The position numbers were made by a program, and so were the translations under genes. From the NCBI GenBank assembly GCA_903933995.1, contig CAIZMD010000633.1:1-11112 (forward strand): 11,112 bases of DNA, read 5' to 3'. Below, piece by piece: positions 1 through 7,374 of this stretch (position 1 is the first letter of the stretch; each line of letters starts with the position of its first letter). The DNA is from an uncultured Bacteroidota bacterium (GTDB lineage Bacteria; Bacteroidota; Bacteroidia; Chitinophagales; Chitinophagaceae). A model generated the notes under the pieces. It saw nothing but the letters and a program-made list of their open reading frames with translations. It was not told the DNA's origin and ran no database searches.

Positions 1-790
1 AGTACCTTATTTAGGCATGGAACACCAAAGCGCCGTAACCTATGGCAATAAGTTTAAGAATGGTTACTTAGGTAGAGACTTATCTGGAACTGGCTGGGGA
101 TTAAAATGGGATTTTATCATTATTCATGAAAGTGGGCACGAATGGTTTGGCAATAATATCACTACCAAAGACATTGCAGATATGTGGGTACACGAAGGTT
201 TTACCAATTACACGGAAACCCTATTTACACAATGGCTTAGTGGCAAGCAAGCTGCTTATGAATACAATTTTGGCATCAGAAAAAATATTAGCAACAGAGA
301 GCCCATTATAGGCGTGTATGATGTTCAAAACCAGGGCGGTAACGATATGTATTATAAGGGATCAAACATGATTCAGACCATCCGCAATAGCATGAATAAT
401 GATGAGCAGTTTAGACTTATGCTCAGACAACTCAATCAAGAATTCTACCATCAAACGGTAACCACTTTAGACGTTCAGCATCTGATGGAAAAATATGCGG
501 GTTATCCCTTACAACCAATATTTGATCAATACCTGCGCAAAACGGAGATTCCTGTTTTAGAATTACAATTTAGTAAAGACCAAAAAAAGGTCAACTATAG
601 ATGGAGTAATTGTATTGCCCAGTTTAATCTACCATTATTTGTAAAAACAGATAAAGCAGATTTGAAAATGGAACCCATTGTAGGAACCTGGAAAACCATG
701 GATTTATTAGATGAACATAAGGCTTTTTTGAATCCAGCAGCTATAGAATTCAAATACTATATCAAGGTTAGAGAACTCCCCGCAAATTAG
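1..790 (+). CDS. M1 family zinc metallopeptidase, C-terminal part (5' end off the window)
   Basis: The reading frame is open from the left edge (first full codon at base 2) and ends at TAG 788-790, leaving 262 visible residues. Numbering from the Met at 17, the zinc site HESGH is at residues 37-41 and the third ligand Glu60 lies in WVHEGF, giving the M1 spacing HEXXH-18-E. Just before it, LGMEHQ stands where M1 enzymes carry the GAMEN substrate-binding motif, with His in place of Asn; from memory this is common in a Bacteroidota subfamily. Tyr112 in MYYKG matches the catalytic tyrosine. M1 enzymes remove N-terminal residues from peptides; this subfamily is usually exported, but the signal peptide would be outside the window. 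About 145 residues follow the catalytic tyrosine, so the large C-terminal domain of ERAP-type enzymes is absent. The Met at 17 is internal to the GMEHQ motif and is not a real start. The next gene begins one base after the stop, suggesting an operon. Confidence 0.93.
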   Translation, partial: VPYLGMEHQSAVTYGNKFKNGYLGRDLSGTGWGLKWDFIIIHESGHEWFGNNITTKDIADMWVHEGFTNYTETLFTQWLSGKQAAYEYNFGIRKNISNREPIIGVYDVQNQGGNDMYYKGSNMIQTIRNSMNNDEQFRLMLRQLNQEFYHQTVTTLDVQHLMEKYAGYPLQPIFDQYLRKTEIPVLELQFSKDQKKVNYRWSNCIAQFNLPLFVKTDKADLKMEPIVGTWKTMDLLDEHKAFLNPAAIEFKYYIKVRELPAN

Positions 791-791
791 T

Positions 792-2291
792 ATGGGAAGT
801 ATTAGAAGACAAACCATTCAGTCTAGTATCTTGGTGTATATCGGTTTTTTTATCGGTGCCATCAACCTGTATTATTATACCAGAATTGGGAATGGTGCTT
901 TTACCCCTGAACAATTTGGACTGACTAGAATCTTCTTTGACTTTTCACAAAACATGTATGCTTTTGGAAGTTTGGGAATCATACCTGTGATTTACAAATT
1001 CTACCCTTATTATAAAGACAATTTAGAAGCTCATGAAATTGATTTAATGACTTGGGCCTTAGCCGTATCTTTTATAGGATTTCTATTGGTATTATTGGCA
1101 GGATATTGGTTTCAACCCTTTTTTGTACAACATTTTTCCAAGGGATCAAAACTTATTGTTGATTACTATTATTGGATGTTTCCTTTTGCCATGGGTATGC
1201 TCTTGTTTTCTGTAATGGAAGGTTTTTGTTGGGCTTTACAGAAAACGGTCATGTCCAATTTCTTAAAAGAAACAGGTTTAAGAATCCTAACCTTAATCAT
1301 AGTGCTATTGTATTATTTTAGGTATATCAGTTTTGATCAATTCATTCACTGTTTTGCTTTTTTATACTTGGCCATTTTTGCCATTGTAGCTTGGGTTTTA
1401 TATCGTTCTAAAAAACTTCATTTCCCACTTAAAGTTAGTAGGGTTACCAAAAAGTTTAAGTTGAAAATGTTCTCCATGCAGGCATTGATTTTTGGAGGCA
1501 CTTGTATTGCTTCTTTAGCCGCCACAATTGATAGTTTTATCATTGCCAAATTTCAGGGTTTAGCTGTAGTAGCCGTTTTTGGTGTTGCTCAGTATGCGGC
1601 CAATTTAATTCAGGTTCCACAAAGAAGTATTCAATCCGTTTCTGCTGGCGTATTGTCAAGAGCTTGGAAAGACAAAAACATGCCAGAAATCAAACGTATC
1701 TATCAGCGGTCTTGTATTAATTTATTGCTGATTGCCTTATTCTTATTTGGCAATATTTGGTTGAATATTCAACCTGCATTAGAAGCATTGAATATTCAGA
1801 AAACCTACGAATCCGGACTTGCTGTTGTATTTATTCTAGGGATGGTTAGAATTATTGACGCGGGTACCGGACTGAATAATATAGTCATTGGCACTTCTAC
1901 TTATTGGCGTTTTGATTTCTTAAGCGGTGTGGTATTATTGGCTTTTAGACTGCCATTAACTTATTACCTTATTAAAAACTACGGCATTATTGGTTCTGCT
2001 TTTGCAGAATTGGCTGCATTTGCTTTGTATAATTTTATTCGTTTTGAATTTTTAAGGCGAAAATTTGGGATGCAACCTTTTAATCAAAACAACCTAAAAG
2101 CATTGGTATTGGGTATTCTCTCCTTTGGATTAGTGGCGCTATTAATGGGTCAATTTTCAGGATGGTCTGGAATGATTGGTAGGTCCTTAATTTTCTCAAG
2201 TTTGATGATCATTGGAGTCATCAAAGGAAATTTAACACCAGATGCAGCACAAATGATAGCACAATTCAAAACAAAATGGGGAATCAAATAA
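792..2291 (+). CDS. Polytopic membrane protein, oligosaccharide flippase-like (MATE/MOP superfamily, Wzx type)
   Basis: This 499-residue protein is very hydrophobic, with roughly 12 to 14 membrane segments, for example near residues 12-28, 84-106, 122-145, 160-203, 230-252, 308-326, 374-394, 398-418, 435-453 and 458-477. A basic cytoplasmic stretch at about 205-225 (rich in Lys and Arg) separates two halves, as in MOP-superfamily exporters. The Arg-rich start, then the segments after GNGAFTPEQFG and before FYPYYKD, resemble Bacteroidota polysaccharide-biosynthesis proteins that flip lipid-linked sugars across the inner membrane. The actual substrate cannot be read from the sequence, and no glycosyltransferase lies nearby in the window. 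The ATG follows the peptidase stop after a single base (TAG-T-ATG), so translational coupling is likely; there is no Shine-Dalgarno sequence, as usual in this phylum. A lipid II flippase (MurJ) is a less likely alternative. Confidence 0.8.
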   Translation: MGSIRRQTIQSSILVYIGFFIGAINLYYYTRIGNGAFTPEQFGLTRIFFDFSQNMYAFGSLGIIPVIYKFYPYYKDNLEAHEIDLMTWALAVSFIGFLLVLLAGYWFQPFFVQHFSKGSKLIVDYYYWMFPFAMGMLLFSVMEGFCWALQKTVMSNFLKETGLRILTLIIVLLYYFRYISFDQFIHCFAFLYLAIFAIVAWVLYRSKKLHFPLKVSRVTKKFKLKMFSMQALIFGGTCIASLAATIDSFIIAKFQGLAVVAVFGVAQYAANLIQVPQRSIQSVSAGVLSRAWKDKNMPEIKRIYQRSCINLLLIALFLFGNIWLNIQPALEALNIQKTYESGLAVVFILGMVRIIDAGTGLNNIVIGTSTYWRFDFLSGVVLLAFRLPLTYYLIKNYGIIGSAFAELAAFALYNFIRFEFLRRKFGMQPFNQNNLKALVLGILSFGLVALLMGQFSGWSGMIGRSLIFSSLMIIGVIKGNLTPDAAQMIAQFKTKWGIK

Positions 2292-2294
2292 CCA

Positions 2295-3008
2295 TTAAGG
2301 TTGTTTCATTCTACCACCACCCCTGAATTTGGGACTCCAATAAGTTTCTTTTAAATCACTGATCATGACTCCCCCACTTGTGGCGGCGTGTACAAATTTG
2401 CTATTTTGTAAATAAACCCCAACATGGGTAATTGACCTTCTGCTTCTTCCTGAAGTGTGAAAAAATACCAGATCCCCTTCTTGTAAGTCATCAATTCCAA
2501 TAATATCAGCTGATTGATATTGCTCTTGGGCCGTTCTTGGCAGGCTAATAGCATATAGATCCCTGTACAAAATCTGGGTAAAGGCGGAACAGTCTAAACA
2601 GTTTTCCGTGGTTCCTCCCATACAATAACGGGTACCCCACCATTTGTCCATTTGCTCCAATAAAGCAATATTATCCAATTGACTTACCGGCACGCCCACC
2701 AAGACTGAAAATTTCAATTGTAAATAACTGGCATTCTCAGTACTAAAAATGCCCCCACTTATGGGGTTATTAGGCTTACTAGTATTGGTCTTTTTGGTAT
2801 TGGCTGTACTGGTTTTATGCTTTGAACTCATGGTTGAACCAGGCGTAACTTCTATTCCTTCAATGAATTGTGGCTCTTTCTGAGACTTCAGCTTTTTATT
2901 AGACACCGATGCAGTAGTATGGTCCTTAGCAGTTAACTGTCTAAATGACCGGCAACTACTAAAGCCAAGCAATAAACCTATATATATTAAAATTTGAAAT
3001 TGTTTCAT
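2295..3008 (-). CDS. NlpC/P60 family peptidoglycan hydrolase, predicted lipoprotein
   Basis: The 237-residue protein opens with a lipoprotein signal: MKQ, a hydrophobic core at residues 5-16 and the lipobox FSSC with lipidation at Cys19. Residues 20-90 form a Lys/Ser/Thr-rich low-complexity linker, probably a flexible tether. The NlpC/P60 domain occupies about 115-235: catalytic Cys140 in DCSAF, His195 in THVGVYL and His207 in FVHAAT, with GDLVFF at 178-183 and the family motif LPRTAQEQY at 156-164. Enzymes of this family cut peptide stems of peptidoglycan, typically at a D-gamma-glutamyl bond. As a lipoprotein it should act at the membrane facing the periplasm. Its stop lies 3 bases from that of the convergent flippase gene, with no room for a terminator between them. 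The promoter should lie in 3009-3125, but I see no exact -7 motif on this strand there. Confidence 0.92.
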   Translation of the reverse strand: MKQFQILIYIGLLLGFSSCRSFRQLTAKDHTTASVSNKKLKSQKEPQFIEGIEVTPGSTMSSKHKTSTANTKKTNTSKPNNPISGGIFSTENASYLQLKFSVLVGVPVSQLDNIALLEQMDKWWGTRYCMGGTTENCLDCSAFTQILYRDLYAISLPRTAQEQYQSADIIGIDDLQEGDLVFFHTSGRSRRSITHVGVYLQNSKFVHAATSGGVMISDLKETYWSPKFRGGGRMKQP

Positions 3009-3025
3009 AAACTAGGGCTGCAATT

Positions 3026-3033
3026 TAGGTTTG
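3026..3033 (+). promoter_or_regulatory. Candidate Bacteroidota -7 promoter element for dnaE
   Basis: TAGGTTTG matches the Bacteroidota primary-sigma -7 consensus TAnnTTTG exactly. A TTG at 3000-3002 lies close to where a -33 element is expected, two to three bases too far upstream. Transcription would start near 3036-3037, leaving a leader of about 90 bases before ATG 3126. It also implies that the longer dnaE frame opening at TTG 2994 could not be translated from this transcript. Confidence 0.4.
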
Positions 3034-3125
3034 AAACGCCTAACTGTCAAATTAGAAGCAATGTGGAAAATTTAACCCACCTGACAGACTGCTTTGTTAC
3101 GATATTTGACCGAATCCAGTTGCTC

Positions 3126-6100
3126 ATGTGTCAGTTTTCTCATTTACACGTTCATACCCAATATTCCTTGTTAGATGGTGCCGCTAACATCGGCAGTTTA
3201 TACAAAAAAGCCGCAAAGGACAATATGCCGGCCTTGGCCATTACTGACCATGGCAATATGTTTGGTGCATTTGAATTTGTAGCCCAAGCTTGGAAAAACA
3301 CAAAAGTCATTGGTAAGGATGAAAATGGAAAAGACATACTTGCCCCAACCGTAAAACCCATTGTGGGATGCGAGTTCTATGTGGTAGAAGATCGATTTTT
3401 AAAAACCTTTACAAAAGAAGTCAAAGACAAAAGATATCACCAAGTATTATTGGCTAAAAATGCTACTGGATATCAAAACTTGGTAAAGCTCACTTCTATG
3501 GGTTTTATTGAAGGGATGTATAGCAAATATCCTAGGGTAGACAAAGCATTAATTGAAAAATACCACGAAGGTATTATTGCCACTACTTGCTGTATAGGTG
3601 CTTATGTTCCACAAACTATTTTAAATGGTACTGAACAAGAAGCCGAGAATGAATTCAAATGGTGGTTAGACTTATTTGGAGAGGATTATTATATAGAAAT
3701 TCAAAGACACCAGATTAAAGAACAGGAATTGATCAACAATACCCTGCTCAAATTTGCCAAGAAATACAATGTTCCTGTCATTGCCACCAATGACAGTCAT
3801 TATACAGAAAGGGACGATTATAATGCCCACGATATTTTGCTCTGTATCAATACGGGGGAAAAACAAGCCACACCTGGCTTTGATGATTTTGCCAATGACG
3901 ATGTGCAGATCAAGAATAGAAGGTTTAAATTCCCCAATGACCAATTCTATTTCAAGACAACGGAAGAGATGAAAAAACTCTTTCATGATATTCCTGAATC
4001 TATTGACAATACCAATGCTATTGTTGACAAGATTGAAGTCTTGAATTTGAAGAAAGATATTTTGCTTCCCGCCTTCCCTATTCCACCTTCTTTTCAGGTG
4101 CATACGGATAGCAATATGAACCAATGGGAATTCTTGAAACACTTGACCATGGAAGGCGCTAAAATGCGCTATAATGATATTACAGTTGAGATTCAAGAAA
4201 GACTAGACTTTGAATTGTTTACCATTAGAACCATGGGCTTTGCGGGTTACTTTTTGATTGTAAGTGACTTTATCAAAGCTGGGCGTGAAATGGGTGTATT
4301 TGTTGGGCCTGGACGTGGTTCAGCAGCAGGATCAGTAGTGGCTTATTGTATTGGCATCACCAATATTGACCCCATTAAATACAACCTGCTGTTTGAGCGT
4401 TTCTTGAATCCAGACCGTAAGAGCATGCCCGATATAGATACGGACTTTGATGATGAAGGCAGACAACGTGTGATTGATTATGTGGTAGACAAATATGGCA
4501 AAAATCAGGTTGCACAGATTATCACTTATGGTACCATGGCCGCCAAAATGAGTATCAAAGACGTGGCTAGGGTTCTTGATCTTCCTTTAAGTGAAAGCAA
4601 TATGTTGGCCAAATTAGTGCCAGACAAACCAGGTACAGAATTACGTCGTGTCTTACACGCGCCTTTCACTATAAAAGAAGGAGAAAAAACTGGCGAAAAA
4701 TCATTTGAAGAAAAAGAAGGCTACCAACAAGAAGACCTGGACAATATTCGGAAACTAAGGGAACTCTATAACGGTGATGATATTCGATCACAGGTTTTAA
4801 AAGAAGCAGAAAGACTAGAAGGCTCGGTTAGAAATACGGGGATCCATGCGGCAGGTATTATCATCGCTCCGCGCGATTTAACCGACCTAATTCCGGTGGC
4901 TATTTCTAAAGACTCTCCACTTTGGGTTACACAGATTGAAGGAAGCACTATTGAAGATGCTGGTGTTATCAAGATGGACTTCTTGGGTTTAAAAACCCTT
5001 TCCATTTTAAAAACTGCCTTGGAATTGATTTTTCAAAATCACCAAGTGACTATTGACTTAGATACCATTCCATTAGACGATGAGAAAACTTTTCAACTCT
5101 ATCAAAAAGGAGAAACCAATGCTACGTTTCAGTTTGAAAGTATTGGCATGCAAAAATACTTGCGCGAATTAAAGCCAGATAAATTTGCTGACTTGATTGC
5201 CATGAACGCCCTATATCGCCCCGGGCCAATTGCTTATATTCCCAACTTTATTGACCGTAAGCATGGAAGAGAAGCCATCACTTATGATTTATCAGACATG
5301 GAAGAATACCTGGCTGATACCTACGGGATTACCGTATACCAAGAACAGGTGATGTTGCTCTCTCAAAAAATTGGAGGCTTTAGTAAGGGAGACGCGGATG
5401 TGTTGCGCAAAGCGATGGGTAAAAAAGATAGATATACCCTAGACAAAATGAAGAGCAAGTTTGTGGATGGCGCTACTTCAAAGGGGCATGCTGCAGAAAC
5501 ACTAGAAAAAATCTGGACTGACTGGGAAGCATTTGCACAATATGCATTCAACAAATCTCATAGTACCTGTTATGCTTTTGTGGCATATCAAACAGCCTAT
5601 TTAAAAGCCCACTATCCTGGAGAATATATGTCTGCAGTGTTGAATCACGCAGGTGGTATTGAAAAGATTACCTTCTTCATGGAAGAATGTAAACGCATGG
5701 GTATTAAAGTATTGGGGCCAGATATCAACGAATCCCTCAAAGGATTTGCTGTGAACAAAAAAGGGGAAATCCGTTTTGGCATGGGTGGCATTAAAGGCGT
5801 GGGAGAAGCGGCTGTTGAAAATATTATTGCTGAAAGAGAAAAGAATGGCCACTATCCAGACATGTTTGATTTTATAGCACGGGTACTTCAAAAAAGCGTG
5901 AACAAAAAATCATTGGAATGCTTGGCTTACTCTGGTGCTTTTGATTGTTTCACTGCCTATCATAGAGCCCAATATTTTCATGTTCCAGATGGTGAAAAAC
6001 AAAGCGGTTTAGAAAAAATTGTGAGTTATGGTCAGGCCAAACAAGCGCATGCTATTGGAACAACCAATACCTTGTTTGGGAATCTTTCTGCTGCCATGGA

Positions 6101-6815
6101 AGTACCTCAACCCAAGATAGGCGTTTGTGAACCTTGGACGCTAACAGAATTATTGGATCATGAAAAAGAAGTAACCGGCATGTACATGAGTGGTCACCCA
6201 TTGGACCATTTTAAATTTGAACTCAAGTACTATGGCATTTCTAAAATCAGTGATTTTAATGAGATCAAAGAAACCTTGCATTTACAACCCAACCCTGGTA
6301 AAGTCTTGCGCGTTGCAGGTTTAATTATTGACGTACAACATAGGGTTACTAAAACGGGTAAGAATTTTGGTTCCTTTGCCATGGAAGACCTAAGTGGAAA
6401 AACAGAGTTTCTTTTGTGGAGTGAAGACTATATCCGTTTTCAGAACTATTTAGAAAAGGGTACCAATATCATGTGTACTGGATTTTTCAGACCTAAATAT
6501 GGTAGACCCGATGAATTTGATTTTAAGATCAATAGCATGTCTTTACTTGAAACGGTCAAACAAACCTTGACAAGAAGTATAGAAATCAGCATGCATCCTG
6601 CAGCAGTTACGGCAGAATTGGTTGATTTTGTAGACAGTAATATTAAACAGAATCCTGGCAAAACTTCCTTGAGATTCAACATGTTTGAACCAAAAGAGAA
6701 CCTAAAAGTGAGTTTATATAGTTTAGACAAGAGCTTTTTAATGAATGAGGATATGGCCGGATTTCTGTTGAACAACCCTGATTTTGAAGTAAATGTGGGT
6801 GTTGTCAGTGCATAA
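3126..6815 (+). CDS. dnaE: DNA polymerase III alpha subunit (replicative polymerase)
   Basis: The 1229-residue catalytic subunit of the chromosomal replicase acts in the cytoplasm with the sliding clamp and clamp loader. In order: PHP domain (about 1-235) beginning SHLHVHTQYSLLDG; polymerase core with GPGRGSAAGS (394-403), active-site acids in PDIDTDFDD (Asp436, 438, 440) and Asp618 in KMDFLGLKTL; fingers and the AFNKSHS motif near 807-813; a helix-hairpin-helix around GIKGVGEAAVENI (888-900); and an OB fold about 1060-1100. A charged stretch at about 513-541 looks inserted compared with the proteobacterial enzyme. The frame is open from TTG 2994, but the extra 44 residues are not PHP-like and overlap the 5' end of the divergent lipoprotein gene. 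ATG 3126 puts SHLHVH at residues 5-10, as family members do, so I chose it. No Shine-Dalgarno sequence is present. The domain order is complete with no frameshift. Confidence 0.97.
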   Translation: MCQFSHLHVHTQYSLLDGAANIGSLYKKAAKDNMPALAITDHGNMFGAFEFVAQAWKNTKVIGKDENGKDILAPTVKPIVGCEFYVVEDRFLKTFTKEVKDKRYHQVLLAKNATGYQNLVKLTSMGFIEGMYSKYPRVDKALIEKYHEGIIATTCCIGAYVPQTILNGTEQEAENEFKWWLDLFGEDYYIEIQRHQIKEQELINNTLLKFAKKYNVPVIATNDSHYTERDDYNAHDILLCINTGEKQATPGFDDFANDDVQIKNRRFKFPNDQFYFKTTEEMKKLFHDIPESIDNTNAIVDKIEVLNLKKDILLPAFPIPPSFQVHTDSNMNQWEFLKHLTMEGAKMRYNDITVEIQERLDFELFTIRTMGFAGYFLIVSDFIKAGREMGVFVGPGRGSAAGSVVAYCIGITNIDPIKYNLLFERFLNPDRKSMPDIDTDFDDEGRQRVIDYVVDKYGKNQVAQIITYGTMAAKMSIKDVARVLDLPLSESNMLAKLVPDKPGTELRRVLHAPFTIKEGEKTGEKSFEEKEGYQQEDLDNIRKLRELYNGDDIRSQVLKEAERLEGSVRNTGIHAAGIIIAPRDLTDLIPVAISKDSPLWVTQIEGSTIEDAGVIKMDFLGLKTLSILKTALELIFQNHQVTIDLDTIPLDDEKTFQLYQKGETNATFQFESIGMQKYLRELKPDKFADLIAMNALYRPGPIAYIPNFIDRKHGREAITYDLSDMEEYLADTYGITVYQEQVMLLSQKIGGFSKGDADVLRKAMGKKDRYTLDKMKSKFVDGATSKGHAAETLEKIWTDWEAFAQYAFNKSHSTCYAFVAYQTAYLKAHYPGEYMSAVLNHAGGIEKITFFMEECKRMGIKVLGPDINESLKGFAVNKKGEIRFGMGGIKGVGEAAVENIIAEREKNGHYPDMFDFIARVLQKSVNKKSLECLAYSGAFDCFTAYHRAQYFHVPDGEKQSGLEKIVSYGQAKQAHAIGTTNTLFGNLSAAMEVPQPKIGVCEPWTLTELLDHEKEVTGMYMSGHPLDHFKFELKYYGISKISDFNEIKETLHLQPNPGKVLRVAGLIIDVQHRVTKTGKNFGSFAMEDLSGKTEFLLWSEDYIRFQNYLEKGTNIMCTGFFRPKYGRPDEFDFKINSMSLLETVKQTLTRSIEISMHPAAVTAELVDFVDSNIKQNPGKTSLRFNMFEPKENLKVSLYSLDKSFLMNEDMAGFLLNNPDFEVNVGVVSA

Positions 6816-6831
6816 ACTGACCGCGTGTCAG
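6803..6831 (+). repeat. Alternating TGTCAG/CTGAC inverted repeats over the dnaE stop codon
   Basis: Three half-sites alternate in orientation: TGTCAGT at 6803-6809, ACTGAC at 6816-6821 and GTCAG at 6827-6831. The middle one can pair with the first (6 bp, loop of 6 holding the TAA stop) or with the third (5 bp, loop CGCGT). The second hairpin can be lengthened through A-T pairs to 6814-6836 with one bulged G and is followed by a short T-run, so it could be a weak dnaE terminator. It could equally be a protein-binding site upstream of thioredoxin. The repeats are plain in the sequence; the function is unknown. Confidence 0.5.
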
Positions 6832-6900
6832 GTTTTCTGATGCAAAGTCATTAATCACATAGGTGGAAAAGTCAAATCAGCAGAAACAAGGCTTTGGATT

Positions 6901-6908
6901 TATATTTG
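6901..6908 (+). promoter_or_regulatory. Candidate -7 promoter element for thioredoxin
   Basis: TATATTTG is an exact match to TAnnTTTG. Transcription would begin near 6911-6912, giving an A/T-rich leader of about 32 bases that ends AATAATAAC just before the ATG, typical of Bacteroidota translation starts. No clear -33 TTTG is visible at the expected distance (around 6877-6880). Confidence 0.5.
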
Positions 6909-6943
6909 ATATTCATCATTATCATCAACATAAAAATAATAAC

Positions 6944-7261
6944 ATGGCTTTAGAATTAACAGACGCAAATTTCCAGAGCACCGTGCTCGACAGCGATAAA
7001 TTAACAGTAGTGGATTTTTGGGCGGAATGGTGTGGACCTTGCCGTGCCATTGGACCCGTTATTGAAGAATTGTCCAAAGAATACGATGGTAAAATCAATG
7101 TAGGCAAAGTAAATGTTGACCATAATCCTAACCTAAGTGTTAATTATGGTATTACTTCTATTCCTGCTATTCTTTTTATCAAGGGAGGTCAAATTGTAGA
7201 CAAACAAATTGGCGCAGTACCCAAAAGTGTTTTAGACAAGAAGATTCAAGCACATTTGTAA
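6944..7261 (+). CDS. trxA: Thioredoxin
   Basis: The 105-residue protein is the standard single-domain thioredoxin length. The redox motif WCGPC places the active cysteines at 30 and 33, with the buried Asp24 in VVDFWAEWC and the cis-proline Pro74 in TSIPAILF. It reduces protein disulfides in the cytoplasm using electrons from thioredoxin reductase, which is not in the window. The frame extends upstream to GTG 6863, but those 27 extra residues are low-complexity (His/Asn/Lys-rich), lie across the candidate promoter and are not part of the fold; ATG 6944 gives the normal N-terminus MALELTD. There is no Shine-Dalgarno sequence. The gene appears to be its own transcription unit, with a promoter element upstream and a strong terminator 18 bases after the stop. 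Confidence 0.96.
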   Translation: MALELTDANFQSTVLDSDKLTVVDFWAEWCGPCRAIGPVIEELSKEYDGKINVGKVNVDHNPNLSVNYGITSIPAILFIKGGQIVDKQIGAVPKSVLDKKIQAHL

Positions 7262-7278
7262 TCTTGAAAAAACTATAT

Positions 7279-7306
7279 AAAAGAGGCCCCAAATGGGGTC
7301 TCTTTT
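7279..7306 (+). terminator. Intrinsic terminator after thioredoxin
   Basis: AAAAGAGGCCCC (7279-7290) pairs with GGGGTCTCTTTT (7295-7306) around the loop AAAT. This gives a 12-bp stem with one G-T wobble, ending in a T-run on this strand. The flanking A-run would also let it work in the other direction, but no minus-strand gene ends here. Confidence 0.9.
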
Positions 7307-7374
7307 GTTATTGGGCATTCGTGATTATTATTTTATTATCTTCCCGCCTTATTCAATCAGCCAATTACTAGTTT

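Noticed and set aside
1..3008. Peptidase, flippase and NlpC lipoprotein as an envelope or secretion gene cluster
   Set aside because: Only the first two share a strand; the third is convergent, and no glycosyltransferase, ligase or secretion component is present to support a system.
2994..3125. In-frame N-terminal extension of DnaE beginning at TTG
   Set aside because: It overlaps the 5' end of the divergent lipoprotein gene, uses a rare start, spans the candidate promoter, and adds 44 residues with no resemblance to the PHP domain, which begins right after ATG 3126.
3672..4196. 174-codon open frame on the minus strand inside dnaE
   Set aside because: It lies wholly within the strongly supported dnaE coding sequence, its translation resembles no family I know, and it has no upstream signals; it is a shadow frame.
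6863..6943. N-terminal extension of thioredoxin from GTG
   Set aside because: The 27 residues are low-complexity, cross an exact -7 promoter motif and would make the protein longer than normal thioredoxin.
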